Part shown: positions 8,333 through 17,616 of the stretch, one piece after another
Position numbering within the stretch: the stretch's first letter is position 1
How the letters are laid out: each line of letters begins with the position of its first letter
Assembly: GCA_944390805.1 (NCBI GenBank)
Contig: CALXQW010000004.1
Coordinates: forward strand, 1 to 64,000
DNA from: an uncultured Opitutales bacterium
GTDB lineage: Bacteria; Verrucomicrobiota; Verrucomicrobiia; Opitutales; Intestinicryptomonadaceae
Length of the DNA: 64,000 nucleotides
Reading direction: 5' to 3'
The notes under the pieces: generated by a model
The model's input: the letters and a program-made list of their open reading frames with translations, nothing else
Told to the model about the DNA's origin: nothing
Databases searched by the model: none
Made by a program: the position numbers and the translations under genes

Positions 8333-9547
8333 ATGATAAGAAAAGCCTTTTTCATTTTAGTGGCGGGCGCGATGGCGTTGTTTTCGCTTTTGTTGCACGC
8401 ACAAAGCAGAATAGACGCCGGAACAGTTGTAACCAGCGCCGGAACGCTGAATGTGCCCGTGTACAGAGTGGCGGTAGAGTGCGCCGATTCCGATGTTTCA
8501 GCCCTTGCAAGAAGAGTTCTGCCCACGCACGGAAGTTTCAATTTGGCGGCAAAATCAAACGCGCAGATAATATTTTCCATAACGAGAACGTCTCCTACGT
8601 CCGTAAGGCTTTCCTTAGGCGGAGTTAGAGGATTCGACAGGAGCTTTTCCGGAGAAGATTGGCGCGAGGCTCTCATGAAGGCTCTCGACGCAGCCACGGA
8701 GGCAATTCTGGGCACCCCCGGATACTTCAATGGAAAAATAGCCTTTACGCATTCTTCCGGAGCCAACAAGCCAAGCCAGATTTACCTTTCCGACATAGGT
8801 TTTCAGAAGGTTAAGGCCCTTACTGCCGACAAGACAGACTCCATCATGCCGCATATAAGCCCCGACGGAACAAAGGTATCATACACTGGATATTTCCGTT
8901 CAGGATTTATGGATTTGTTCGAGATAAACCTCAACACCAAGACCCGCAGAACTCTGGCCTCGTACAAGGGCAGTAACACCGGAGGAGCTTACAGTCCAGA
9001 CGGCTCTAAAATAGCCATGATACTCTCCACTACTGGCAATGCGGAAATTTGGGTTGGCTCTGCATCTGGCAAGGGGCTAAAACGCCTTACAAAAACTTCT
9101 GCCACGGAATCTTCTGCCTCATTCAATGCCGACGGCAGCAAGATAGTATTCTGTTCTGATCCGCGCGGGGCGCCGTTAATCTACACTATGCCCGTATCTG
9201 GCGGAAAAATTTCCTCTGTGCCGACAAACATAAGCAATTACTGTTCAGAGCCCGCATGGAACTGGAGAGATCCAAATAAGATAGCTTTCACAGCGGCGGT
9301 GTCGAGGGGCTTTCAGGTTGCCGTGTGCGACTTAAAACAGCGTCGCAGCGAATGGATAACAAGCGGCGGCAACACGTCTTGGCCCGTATGGCTCAACGAT
9401 GGCAGGCACCTTATATGCACTCGAGGAGTACGCGGCGGGAAAACCTCGCTATGGCTTGTAGACACCGCCACAAAGAAACAGACAAAACTGCACTCCGACG
9501 CATTTGGGAACACCTCGGAGGCGTCGTTTGCGTATCCGTCAAGATAG
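8333..9547 (+). CDS. TolB-like periplasmic beta-propeller protein
   Basis: 404 residues with GGGGGAAG 5-10 bases upstream of the ATG. Signal peptide ends near LLLHAQS. Residues about 25-135 resemble the TolB N-terminal domain, then WD40-like TolB repeats follow, with ISPDGTKVSYTG, YSPDGSKIAMI and FNADGSKIVFCSD as successive blades. TolB interacts with Pal in the periplasm in the Tol-Pal envelope system. ExbB/TolQ and ExbD/TolR relatives lie 30 kb away in this window, so a Tol-like link is possible but unproven. The SPDG repeats make the fold call firm. Confidence 0.85.
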   Translation: MIRKAFFILVAGAMALFSLLLHAQSRIDAGTVVTSAGTLNVPVYRVAVECADSDVSALARRVLPTHGSFNLAAKSNAQIIFSITRTSPTSVRLSLGGVRGFDRSFSGEDWREALMKALDAATEAILGTPGYFNGKIAFTHSSGANKPSQIYLSDIGFQKVKALTADKTDSIMPHISPDGTKVSYTGYFRSGFMDLFEINLNTKTRRTLASYKGSNTGGAYSPDGSKIAMILSTTGNAEIWVGSASGKGLKRLTKTSATESSASFNADGSKIVFCSDPRGAPLIYTMPVSGGKISSVPTNISNYCSEPAWNWRDPNKIAFTAAVSRGFQVAVCDLKQRRSEWITSGGNTSWPVWLNDGRHLICTRGVRGGKTSLWLVDTATKKQTKLHSDAFGNTSEASFAYPSR

Positions 9548-9554
9548 GCTGAAG

Positions 9555-10160
9555 ATGAAGCTTTTCACACTCGATTTGGAGGGGGTTTTAGTTCCTGAGA
9601 TATGGATAGCCCTCGCGGAGAAGACGGGCATAGAGCAGCTGCGCAGAACCACGCGCGACGAGCCCGACTATTCAAAACTAATGCGCTACCGCATGGATAT
9701 ACTCGACGAGCGCGGCATAAGCCTTGCGGACATAAGGTCTGTAATATCGGAGCTTGAGCCGCTCGACGGCGCAAAGGAATTTTACGGCTGGCTAAAGAGC
9801 GTAGCCCCCACGGTAATAATATCGGATACTTTTGAACAGTTTGCGGGGCCTCTGATGGAAAAGCTTGGGTACCCCACCCTGTTTTGCAATACGCTTGATG
9901 TATCGCCAAGGGGAATGATAAGCGGCTACAAGCTGCGCTGCAAAGACCAAAAAAGGCTGTCTGTTGAGGCTTTCAGGAGCATAGGATACGATGTGATATC
10001 GTCAGGAGATTCCTACAACGACCTTCCCATGCTCAGGGCAGCCAACAAAGCAGCTCTGTTCAAGCCGACGGCAAAATTTGCCGCGGAAAATTCAGATTTG
10101 CCCGTGGCGCAAAACTACGCGGAGCTAAAGGCCATATTTGAAAAATTTTTAAATTCGTAA
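9555..10160 (+). CDS. thrH: Phosphoserine phosphatase / homoserine phosphotransferase ThrH
   Basis: 201 residues from ATG 9555, 7 bases after the TolB-like stop. It matches the Pseudomonas ThrH pattern closely: [20 protein letters not shown] with the HAD nucleophile Asp7, IISDTFEQF as motif II, the Lys of CKDQKR, and [10 protein letters not shown] as motif III. ThrH dephosphorylates phosphoserine and can transfer phosphate to homoserine. It is followed after one base by purM. Confidence 0.93.
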   Translation: MKLFTLDLEGVLVPEIWIALAEKTGIEQLRRTTRDEPDYSKLMRYRMDILDERGISLADIRSVISELEPLDGAKEFYGWLKSVAPTVIISDTFEQFAGPLMEKLGYPTLFCNTLDVSPRGMISGYKLRCKDQKRLSVEAFRSIGYDVISSGDSYNDLPMLRAANKAALFKPTAKFAAENSDLPVAQNYAELKAIFEKFLNS

Positions 10161-10161
10161 G

Positions 10162-11367
10162 ATGAAATCTGACAAATCCAAAAACGGCAGATATGCGGCA
10201 AGGGGTGTATCTGCGGGCAAGGAGGAAGTACACGCGGCGGTGGACAAGCTCGACAGGGGCGTCTTTGCCGGCGCATTTTGCAAGATAACGCAAGACTTTC
10301 TGACGGGATCAAAATCTAAGTGCAACGTCATACATTCCGACGGCAGCGGCACAAAGAGCATAATTGCCTATCTGCACTACAAGGAAACCGGAGATGCAAG
10401 CGTATTTAAGGGGATATCGCAAGACTCCCTCGTGATGAACATAGACGACCTTTTGTGCATAGGGGCCGCCGAGCGCATACTGATATCCAACACTGTAAAC
10501 AGGAACGCCGTAAACTTCTCAGGCGCGGCTCTTGCGGAGCTTATTCTGGGAGCGGAAGAGTTCTTGGCAGACATGCGCAAGCTTGGCGTAAAGGCGTACT
10601 CCGGCGGCGGAGAGACGGCGGATGTGGGAGACCTTACGGGATCTGTGGTGGTTGACTCGTGCGCGGTTGCCGTAATGAACCGAAAAGACGTCATAACGGG
10701 GAAAGACATAAAGCCCGGTCTTGCGATAGTAGGATTGGCATCATACGGAAAAGCAAAATACGAGAAATTTGAAAACAGCGGAATAGGTTCAAACGGCCTT
10801 ACAAGCGCAAGGCACGATATGCTCTGCCCGTACTACCGCAAGAAATATCCTGAAACGTACGATTCCAACACGGATAAAAAGCTGGTCTATTGCGGGCCGT
10901 ACAAGCTTTCGGACCGTCTGCCGGAATCTGACATGACGGTAGGTGAGGCGTTGTTGTCGCCCACGCGTACATACGCGCCTGTGATATTGGCACTTTTGAA
11001 AAAATGCAGAAGCTCTGTGAAAGGACTTGTTCACTGCTCTGGAGGTGGACAGACAAAGTGCGTAAGATTCGGCAAGGGCGTGCATTTCATAAAGGACAAT
11101 CTTCTGCCCGTGCCCCCCATATTCAAGGCCATACAAAAAGCGAGCAAGACAACCGCTCGAGAGATGTATGAAGTTTACAACATGGGGCATAGAATGGAAG
11201 TTTACTGCCCGCATAAGGACGCGGAAAAGATAGTAAAGATAGCAAAATCTTTCGGCATTGAAGCGGCCGTCATAGGCAGAACGGAGAAATCAAAGCGCGA
11301 AGACGGCAAGAACCATGTAAGCATAGTCTGCGGGAAAGAAGTTTTGGAGTACGGCCCGAGAGACTAA
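10162..11367 (+). CDS. purM: Phosphoribosylformylglycinamidine cyclo-ligase (AIR synthase), Bacteroidetes-like long form
   Basis: 401 residues; PurM/ThiL/SelD superfamily with ATP and substrate motifs [20 protein letters not shown], and [19 protein letters not shown]. The sequence resembles the roughly 390-residue PurM of Bacteroidetes more than the 345-residue E. coli form, with the distinctive segments RGVSASKEDVH-like at the start and [10 protein letters not shown]. It makes AIR in de novo purine synthesis. It starts 1 base after thrH, so they are likely cotranscribed. Confidence 0.9.
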   Translation: MKSDKSKNGRYAARGVSAGKEEVHAAVDKLDRGVFAGAFCKITQDFLTGSKSKCNVIHSDGSGTKSIIAYLHYKETGDASVFKGISQDSLVMNIDDLLCIGAAERILISNTVNRNAVNFSGAALAELILGAEEFLADMRKLGVKAYSGGGETADVGDLTGSVVVDSCAVAVMNRKDVITGKDIKPGLAIVGLASYGKAKYEKFENSGIGSNGLTSARHDMLCPYYRKKYPETYDSNTDKKLVYCGPYKLSDRLPESDMTVGEALLSPTRTYAPVILALLKKCRSSVKGLVHCSGGGQTKCVRFGKGVHFIKDNLLPVPPIFKAIQKASKTTAREMYEVYNMGHRMEVYCPHKDAEKIVKIAKSFGIEAAVIGRTEKSKREDGKNHVSIVCGKEVLEYGPRD

Positions 11368-11451
11368 AGCAAACAATAACAAGCCCGCCGGCGCGCAAGA
11401 ACAAAACTTTCCAAGGCGCGCGGCGGCAAAGACTAAGGACATAAAATAGCC

Positions 11452-12555
11452 ATGTTAAAAGCAGGCATAGTAGGCTTGCCCAATGTGGGCAAAAGCACAC
11501 TTTTCAACGCGCTGACGCGCTCGCGCAAGGCGGAGGCGGCAAATTATCCATTCTGCACTATAGAGCCAAATGTGGGCGTGGTGGAAGTTCCAGACGACAG
11601 GCTTGCGCCCCTTGCAAAAATTGCAAAGACAAATGTGATAATACCGGCGGCGGTAGAGTTTGTGGACATAGCCGGCCTTGTTGCTGGAGCGAGCAAGGGA
11701 GAGGGGCTTGGGAACAAGTTTTTAGCCAACATAAGGGAAGTAGACGCAATAGTGCATGTTGTAAGATGCTTCGACAACGACGACATTCTCCACAACATGG
11801 GGTCAGTAGATCCTGTAAGGGATATAGATGTAATCACAACAGAGTTGGTATTGGCAGATTTGCAAAGTTGCGAAAAACAGCTTGAGTCAAACGCGCGCAA
11901 AGCCAAGGGCATGGACAAAGAAGCGATAAAGAATGTAGAGATTCTCAAGCGCGCAATAGATCATCTTAACGCCAACAAGCCCGTTTCAACAATGGAATGC
12001 TCCGACGAGGAGAAGGAGAGGCTGAAGGGGTTTTTTCTTCTGACGGCAAAGCCCGTAATATATGCGTGTAACGTGTCGGAAGACGACATCTCTGCGGCGG
12101 AGCCGAATGCGTATGTAAAGAGCGTTGCGGAGTATGCATCAAAGGAGCACGGGGCATCGAGTTGCGTAATATGCGCAAGGCTCGAGGAAGAGCTCGGAGA
12201 GCTCTCGAAGGAGGAGTCTGAAGCATTTTTAAAGGAGATGGGATTGTCGGATAGCGGGGTTGGAGAACTGATACGCCGCACTTACGATCTGCTTGGGTTG
12301 GCGTCGTACTTTACGGCCGGGGAAAAGGAAGTTAGAGCGTGGACTTTCGTAAAAGGAATGACCGCTCCGCAATGCGCAGGGGTTATCCATACCGATTTTG
12401 AAAGAGGCTTTATAAAGGCTGAAGTTGTCAGCTATGACGATCTAATCAAGGCCGGCTCTATAGCCGCCGCGCGCGAGGCTGGCACATATAGGCTGGAGGG
12501 CAAAGACTACAAGTTTGCGGACGGAGATGTTGCGCTGTTCCGCTTCAATGTCTGA
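11452..12555 (+). CDS. ychF: Redox-regulated ATPase YchF (OLA1 family)
   Basis: 367 residues. G1 GLPNVGKST, G3 DIAGLVAGASKGEGLGNKFL, and a C-terminal TGS-like domain (REVRAWTFVKGMTAPQCAGVIH, ending with the family hallmark of an F(K)ADGDVALFRFNV tail). YchF hydrolyses ATP rather than GTP and binds ribosomes. Full length. The last 8 bases overlap the ResB start. Confidence 0.97.
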   Translation: MLKAGIVGLPNVGKSTLFNALTRSRKAEAANYPFCTIEPNVGVVEVPDDRLAPLAKIAKTNVIIPAAVEFVDIAGLVAGASKGEGLGNKFLANIREVDAIVHVVRCFDNDDILHNMGSVDPVRDIDVITTELVLADLQSCEKQLESNARKAKGMDKEAIKNVEILKRAIDHLNANKPVSTMECSDEEKERLKGFFLLTAKPVIYACNVSEDDISAAEPNAYVKSVAEYASKEHGASSCVICARLEEELGELSKEESEAFLKEMGLSDSGVGELIRRTYDLLGLASYFTAGEKEVRAWTFVKGMTAPQCAGVIHTDFERGFIKAEVVSYDDLIKAGSIAAAREAGTYRLEGKDYKFADGDVALFRFNV

Positions 12556-13366
12556 GAATGGCTGGAAGGAAGATTTTGGGAGGCGCACATCTGTGGATTC
12601 TCTAAAGACAAAGCTTATAAAGATATGCTCGTCGCCGAGATTCACGGTGTTTTTGCTCATATACGGAACTATTCTGGTGTTTCTTTCGACAATAGAGCAA
12701 AGCTCCATAGGCATAGCAGCTGTTCAGGATAGGTATATAGATTCTTTCATATGCCTGTATCCGGCAAAGCCGCTTTTTGGATTCATAAAAATTCCGCTAT
12801 TTGGCGGAGCTGCTGTTGGGCTTGCAGCAATAGTAAATATCCTGGCAAGCGGCTTTAGATATGTTAAGACAAATGTCAGGGGATTTTGGTTTTGCGCGGT
12901 GCATCTTTCCATAGCCCTTTTGATTGCCTCGGGCTTCATACAATATTTCACACGGGTGCAGGGCAATATGGTAATTGCCCAGGGTACGGCAACAGATATA
13001 GTAAACCTGTCCGACCCGCGGGACACATTCCGCAAAACACTGCGCCTGCCATTCAAGATCAAACTTGAACAGTTCGATATAGACCTCTGGCCTGGAAGTT
13101 CAATAGCGAAGGGCTATTCGAGCAAAATAGCAATAATCAATGGTCCGTCGGAGCAGCACTTTACAGTGAAGATGAATTCTCCGGTGTCGTTCGGAGGGTG
13201 GACATTCTACCAATCGAGCTATATGCACGACGGCAAAACTACGGTTCTAAGCGCGGTGAGGAATCCGGCAAAAATTCTGCCGTGGTTCTCAGTTGGAGTG
13301 GCATTTATAGGAATGGCTGTGATGTTTTCCGTAAAGTTCCTCGGAGGGAAGAGGAGGGAGAAATGA
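12548..13366 (+). CDS. ResB-like cytochrome c biogenesis protein (CcsB part)
   Basis: 272 residues from ATG 12548. Transmembrane segments at about 27-46 (FTVFLLIYGTILVFLSTIEQ), 75-95, 108-128 and at the C terminus (FSVGVAFIGMAVMFSVKFLGG), with a periplasmic beta domain between (FGGWTFYQSSYMHDG, a ResB hallmark). It is shorter than classical ResB. With the next gene, which it overlaps by ATGA, it forms the system II heme delivery and apocytochrome ligation complex. The arrangement resembles Bacteroidetes and epsilon-type CcsBA broken into two genes. Confidence 0.88.
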   Translation: MSENGWKEDFGRRTSVDSLKTKLIKICSSPRFTVFLLIYGTILVFLSTIEQSSIGIAAVQDRYIDSFICLYPAKPLFGFIKIPLFGGAAVGLAAIVNILASGFRYVKTNVRGFWFCAVHLSIALLIASGFIQYFTRVQGNMVIAQGTATDIVNLSDPRDTFRKTLRLPFKIKLEQFDIDLWPGSSIAKGYSSKIAIINGPSEQHFTVKMNSPVSFGGWTFYQSSYMHDGKTTVLSAVRNPAKILPWFSVGVAFIGMAVMFSVKFLGGKRREK

Positions 13367-15210
13367 AGAAGCTGTTTATACTCTCCGCTGTTGCAATTGC
13401 GGCAATAGTAAGCGTATCTGGCATAGGCATGGAACTTGCAAAAAAATTGTCCCGCCCATATGAGGATTACGCGCTATATTCGGAGCTGGCGTCTATACCG
13501 GTAAACAGAGCCGGAAGAATAATGCCCATATCAAGCGCGGCAGCAGATGCACTGAGACTTGTAAGCGGAAAGTCGACTTACAAAGATGTATCAGGCAAAA
13601 AACAGTCGGCTTCAAAATGGATATGGCTCTTAAATGCAAAGCCGCTCGAATTTCAGAAGCTGCCAATTTTTAGAACTGACAATCCAGAAATTGCAAAATT
13701 GATGGGATCAAGCGGCAGATATTATACGCCGGAAGCTCTTGAAAAAAACCATTCCGCACTTATCGCAGGGCTAAAATCTGCCGACAAGCGCTACGCGCAA
13801 GCGTGCGAATCTGCATTGGCCGGTTCTTTAGATTACTCTTTGGCATCTGCGGCGCTCGGTTTTTCATTTGCCCAATCTACGCCGCGAAAAACGGCGGAAG
13901 ACTGGTTTAAGGCAATAGAAACCGCAGCGGGAGAGCTGAACAAGGCAAGAGCGGAAAATAGGCCTCCGGCCGACGCAAAACTCGCCGAGGCAAGCGCCAC
14001 GCTGAAGATTTTAAATGAGATAAAGCTTTACGAGGATTCCTACCCAAATTCCCTAATACGCATAGTTCCCGAAGCCGACGGCCATTGGCTGACGAGCGCA
14101 GGCGCACTAATAAAAAGAGATATAACTCCCGCCGAAAAACAGATACTTATGCTCTTTGCGGGAATAGTTTCCGACATAGCCGATGGAAACACATCGGCCG
14201 TAAGCGACAACGCCCGCATGTTAAAATCTAAGATGTCGGAGGCAATAGGCAAAAAGGCGGTTCTAAAGGCCGAATTTGAAAATTTCTTCAACAATTTTGA
14301 TCCGTTTACAAATGGGTTTATCCTGTATGCGGCGGCTTTTCTGCTGTCTGTAGGAGGGCTTGCGGCAAGAGGAGAAACGGCAAAGACTCTCTCTATATGC
14401 TCTGGTATTTTCTTTGCGTTTGCGCTGGCAAACCAAACTTTTGGGATATTTGCAAGAATGTATATACAATCGCGGCCTCCGGTTACAAACTTGTATTCTT
14501 CAATAGTATTTACCGGCTGGGGTGCGGCGGCATTGGCGTTGATAACGATGAGAAGGGGCGGATTGCTATTTTTGCTGGCTGGTTCAATAACAGGAGGAGC
14601 TTCTTTGCTGTTGGCTTTAAATATGCCCCATTCCGGCGACTCAATGGGAATGATGAGCGCAGTCTTAAATTCAAACTTCTGGCTGACAGCCCATGTGGTA
14701 ACAATTATGCTTGGCTATTGTGGAGTATTCTTAGCGGGATTTCTCGCGTCTATAAAGATAATATCCTACTCCATATTTAGAATCCCACTGAATAGGGAAA
14801 ACTCTGAAAATTTCTTTAAGAATCTGTATGCACTGCTGTGCTTTGCCCTGCTCTTTTCCTTTGCCGGAACTATGCTTGGTGGAATCTGGGCGGACTTCAG
14901 CTGGGGCAGATTCTGGGGGTGGGATCCAAAGGAAAACGGCGCGCTTATGATAATACTCTGGGTTGGCGCGGCAATACATGCAAAAACTTTGCATATAATT
15001 TCAGACAGGACGTTTCTGTCGATGTGCGCATGCGGAAATATTGTGGCGGCATGGGCATGGTTTGGGGTAAATATGCTGGGAGTTGGGCTTCACTCTTACG
15101 GATTTATGTCTGGAGGCTGGAAGTGGCTTACGATATTTGCAATCTTGCAGGCGGCTATTGCCATTGCGGCATTCGTCTCTCCGCCGCACGAAGAAAAAAA
15201 ATCTGCTTGA
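13363..15210 (+). CDS. CcsA-like cytochrome c biogenesis protein with long N-terminal periplasmic domain
   Basis: 615 residues from ATG 13363, preceded by GGAGGGAG; the start overlaps the ResB stop. After an N-terminal membrane segment, residues about 30-310 are periplasmic and include PVNRAGRIMPISS, the region found in fused CcsBA proteins. The rest has about eight membrane helices with the heme-handling tryptophan-rich WWD-type motif FWGWDPKENGALMIILW and flanking histidines (HVVTIMLGYCG, HAKTLH). Function: heme export and attachment to c-type cytochromes, so the organism should make cytochrome c. Confidence 0.92.
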   Translation: MKKLFILSAVAIAAIVSVSGIGMELAKKLSRPYEDYALYSELASIPVNRAGRIMPISSAAADALRLVSGKSTYKDVSGKKQSASKWIWLLNAKPLEFQKLPIFRTDNPEIAKLMGSSGRYYTPEALEKNHSALIAGLKSADKRYAQACESALAGSLDYSLASAALGFSFAQSTPRKTAEDWFKAIETAAGELNKARAENRPPADAKLAEASATLKILNEIKLYEDSYPNSLIRIVPEADGHWLTSAGALIKRDITPAEKQILMLFAGIVSDIADGNTSAVSDNARMLKSKMSEAIGKKAVLKAEFENFFNNFDPFTNGFILYAAAFLLSVGGLAARGETAKTLSICSGIFFAFALANQTFGIFARMYIQSRPPVTNLYSSIVFTGWGAAALALITMRRGGLLFLLAGSITGGASLLLALNMPHSGDSMGMMSAVLNSNFWLTAHVVTIMLGYCGVFLAGFLASIKIISYSIFRIPLNRENSENFFKNLYALLCFALLFSFAGTMLGGIWADFSWGRFWGWDPKENGALMIILWVGAAIHAKTLHIISDRTFLSMCACGNIVAAWAWFGVNMLGVGLHSYGFMSGGWKWLTIFAILQAAIAIAAFVSPPHEEKKSA

Positions 15211-15273
15211 CCGAAATATTTCAAGAGATTTGAATTTCGACAGCTTGCAACTGCTATTAACCAGATATAAACA

Positions 15274-16011
15274 ATGAAAAGATATTTATGCCTTATTTTA
15301 GCCCTCGCGCTTATGCCGTGCATATGGGCAGCTTCCGACAAAGACCCCGCTCCGGAGGAAAAACCTCTCAGCAAAACCGAACTTAGAAACTTCTTTAAAG
15401 AACGGGTTAAGACGGAAGATAATGGAGACGTACTAGTCGACATTAGAAATATAAAACCGATAGAGTTTCCAAAGGAAAGTAGTATAAGTTTTGTGGAGGC
15501 AATGTTCCTATCTTATGTGGACAAGAATCTCGATGTAAAAAAGCTCTCAGAGATGATAGATAAGGCAAATAGCAAAAAGAGCGCCTCTAAAGGATTGATA
15601 ACTCTTGATGCGCTGTTTTCGTCTATAGCAAAATATCTCGCGCCAAAAAATATGAACCTTCAGAAGATGTCGTTTTCGGAGGGAAATATACGCCAGCGTC
15701 TTGGAGACGGGCTCCCAATTTTATGCATTGTGGCCTCTTCCGACGAATATGGAGCCATAGCATCAAGGAACTCCGAGCGCGACGAAAAATTCAAAGATGC
15801 CTCCCAGAAGAAAGAATGGAGCTCTTATGTGTCAAAAAATGCTGTAAAGATAAAAGACAAGAACAAGAGGGTTCTAACGTCGGCTATGCTCATAGGATTT
15901 AACCCAGATACGGACGAATATCTTGTTCTGGGGTTGAACTCGGAGATATTTTGGATGCATGCAAAGGAAATAAAGCAAGTATTCCACAGTGCGTATGCCT
16001 TAAGATTCTAA
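15274..16011 (+). CDS. Secreted protein of unknown function, possibly C39-peptidase-like
   Basis: 245 residues with signal peptide (LCLILALALMPCIWAAS). A charged linker follows. The C-terminal half contains RLGDGLPILCIVASSDEY, then RVLTSAMLIGFNPDTDEYLVLG and FWMHAKEIKQVF. This order (GxP strand, then a G-(Y/F)-N turn, then a final M-x-A-KEI helix) is reminiscent of inactive C39-like papain-fold domains, but the catalytic Cys/His pair is not convincing. It follows ccsA by 64 bases and ends at a terminator. Confidence 0.55.
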   Translation: MKRYLCLILALALMPCIWAASDKDPAPEEKPLSKTELRNFFKERVKTEDNGDVLVDIRNIKPIEFPKESSISFVEAMFLSYVDKNLDVKKLSEMIDKANSKKSASKGLITLDALFSSIAKYLAPKNMNLQKMSFSEGNIRQRLGDGLPILCIVASSDEYGAIASRNSERDEKFKDASQKKEWSSYVSKNAVKIKDKNKRVLTSAMLIGFNPDTDEYLVLGLNSEIFWMHAKEIKQVFHSAYALRF

Positions 16012-16039
16012 AGAAATGCACAAGTAATTTTTTAATACG

Positions 16040-16074
16040 AACGCGGGTGTTCTTCCACCTGCGTTCTTTTATTT
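16040..16074 (+). terminator. Terminator after the secreted protein gene
   Basis: Stem AACGCGGGTG/CACCTGCGTT (one G-T wobble) with a 6-base loop, then CTTTTATTTT. Confidence 0.8.
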
Positions 16075-16364
16075 TACAAATATCTATTACACATAATCTC
16101 CATTCTCATATTTAAAGGACAAAAACAAGAACGAGATATACGTATATATATTTATAAAGAGGCACAATTTCATAGAATACAAGAAGCTTATATTCTTATA
16201 AAAAATATAACGCTTTATAATTTAAGTATAATACTATAAATAATATGCCCAATAAGTCTGATAAAACTTGCAACATACCTATGCAAGATCTCATAAGGAT
16301 AAGACGATACCAGCTGTTTCGGGCAAAAGATATATTCACAATAAAAACTGGCTGAAAATATAAA
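16075..16364. other. AT-rich intergenic stretch without a gene
   Basis: About 290 bases between two converging terminators. No open frame with a ribosome site and no RNA gene was recognised. It contains the 12-bp palindrome ATATACGTATAT at 16136-16147 and otherwise A/T runs. Confidence 0.6.
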
Positions 16365-16397
16365 TAAAAAAAGGCGCAAGGAAATACTCCTGCGCCT
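16365..16397 (-). terminator. Terminator of rpmB
   Basis: On the minus strand AGGCGCAGGA pairs with TCCTTGCGCCT (one bulge), followed by seven T residues. It lies about 36 bases past the rpmB stop. Confidence 0.8.
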
Positions 16398-16433
16398 AAA
16401 GCTAATTATTATAAAAGCTTTTAGAATTTACAC

Positions 16434-16664
16434 TTAAGCTTTTACGACCTTGCCAGCCTTGAGAGCCTTTACGCTCACCCACATTTTCTTAACCTGGCCG
16501 TTCTCAAGACGGACACGTATATGCTGAAGGTTGGGCCTGAAAGTACGGTTGTTCTGTTTGACAAGCTGCAAACCTATACCGCCGCTTTTCTTGCTCTGAC
16601 CTTTGTGAATGATTTTGCGGCCGCTAACGGGACGCTTGCCTGTAATTGCGCATATTCTTGACAT
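16434..16664 (-). CDS. rpmB: 50S ribosomal protein bL28
   Basis: 76 residues, normal length. It opens with MSRICAITGKRPVSGRKI, the typical L28 start but without a CxxC zinc pair, and continues with TFRPNLQHIRVRLENG and KMWVSVKALKAGKV. Component of the large ribosomal subunit. It lies 69 bases after a small basic gene on the same strand, which may be cotranscribed. Confidence 0.97.
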   Translation of the reverse strand: MSRICAITGKRPVSGRKIIHKGQSKKSGGIGLQLVKQNNRTFRPNLQHIRVRLENGQVKKMWVSVKALKAGKVVKA

Positions 16665-16733
16665 GGTATTTTCTCTTCCGAATGTTTGCGGGATTATATT
16701 GTTAAAAAGCAGATTCCGCTTTGTATTAATGTA

Positions 16734-16922
16734 TTATTTCTCGGCTACAGCCGCGGCTATTTCCGCTTTTCTTGCCTTGTTAAGGCTCTTTGCTTTGGCC
16801 AAAGCCCTTCTCTTGGCGCGAATCGCCGCAACCCTCTGGTTGCGAGAGGAGGGCTTGTTGCCGGCAGCCTTCTTTTGGCTCTTGCGTTTCGCCTTGGAAC
16901 TCCATTGAATTAAACCGCTCAT
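16734..16922 (-). CDS. Very small basic protein of unknown function upstream of rpmB
   Basis: 62 residues, with roughly a third Lys/Arg and many Ala/Ser. It reads like an RNA- or DNA-binding peptide (RRALAKAKSLNKARKAEIAAAVAEK). I could not match it to a known ribosomal protein: it is too short for bS20 and lacks the bL34 and bL33 motifs. The frame is a clean ORF with AGAAAG 8 bases before the ATG, and it is the only plausible gene in its slot. Position next to rpmB suggests a ribosome-associated role. This is inference. Confidence 0.55.
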   Translation of the reverse strand: MSGLIQWSSKAKRKSQKKAAGNKPSSRNQRVAAIRAKRRALAKAKSLNKARKAEIAAAVAEK

Positions 16923-17011
16923 CTGAAAACTTTCTGTTTGATTGAAAAATAAAACAATGCACGATAACGGTTTTTTTCAAGTAATCCAGTCTTTTTTTTA
17001 AAATTTTATTT

Positions 17012-17044
17012 GAAACATTGACGAGGCAGTTTTGTTATATAAAA
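17012..17044 (+). promoter_or_regulatory. Candidate promoter of the ECF sigma operon
   Basis: GAAAC at 17012-17016 and TATATAAAA from 17036 lie just upstream of the sigma gene. GAAAC resembles the AAC-containing -35 elements of ECF promoters, so autoregulation is possible. Weak evidence. Confidence 0.25.
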
Positions 17045-17067
17045 CAGATATGCAAGAGGCGGAAAGA

Positions 17068-17616
17068 ATGTCGGAAGATTCCATAGATGCCGACGCCATC
17101 CTTATGACAAGAGTATCCGATGGCGACGAACACGCATTGCGTATGCTCATAGAGAAATGGAAAAATCCGCTTCTAAATTTCTTTTATCGATCTGTAAAAG
17201 ATATTCACACCTCTGAGGACTTGGCCCAGAAGACATTTATAAATCTTTACAGAACACGAGAAGGATATTCCGTTAGGGGAAAATTTTCCACATACATTTT
17301 TCATATAGCGCGGAGCATTTTGATAAACGAATATAGGCGAGCAAAAAGAAAACCAGCAGAAGCGACAGATCCTGCGGATATGCCGGCAGTTGCCGTTGAA
17401 GATTCCGGAGCAAGAATGTCAGAGTTGGAAGAGATCTTTCAGAATGCGTTAAACAAGATGCCCGAGAACCAGCGAACAAGCATACTTTTATTAAAGCAGC
17501 AAGAATTAAGCTACGATGAGATTGCGGAAGTAATGCACGCAAGCGTTGCAAACGTAAAAACATGGATACACAGGGCAAGAATAACGCTCAAGGAGGCGTT
17601 GACGGAGCATGAATAG
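17068..17616 (+). CDS. ECF-family RNA polymerase sigma factor
   Basis: 182 residues from ATG 17068, preceded by AGAGG; ATGs at 17032 and 17050 are alternatives. Region 2 is visible at about 15-85: LAQKTFINLYRTREGY and FSTYIFHIARSILINEYRR, the -10 recognition helix. Region 4 at about 125-175 has LPxxQR-like MPENQRTSILL and the helix-turn-helix LSYDEIAEVMHASVANVKTW. No region 1 or 3, as expected for ECF. It overlaps by 8 bases a gene encoding a probable anti-sigma factor and lies about 780 bases upstream of the giant pseudopilin-like gene. Confidence 0.93.
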   Translation: MSEDSIDADAILMTRVSDGDEHALRMLIEKWKNPLLNFFYRSVKDIHTSEDLAQKTFINLYRTREGYSVRGKFSTYIFHIARSILINEYRRAKRKPAEATDPADMPAVAVEDSGARMSELEEIFQNALNKMPENQRTSILLLKQQELSYDEIAEVMHASVANVKTWIHRARITLKEALTEHE

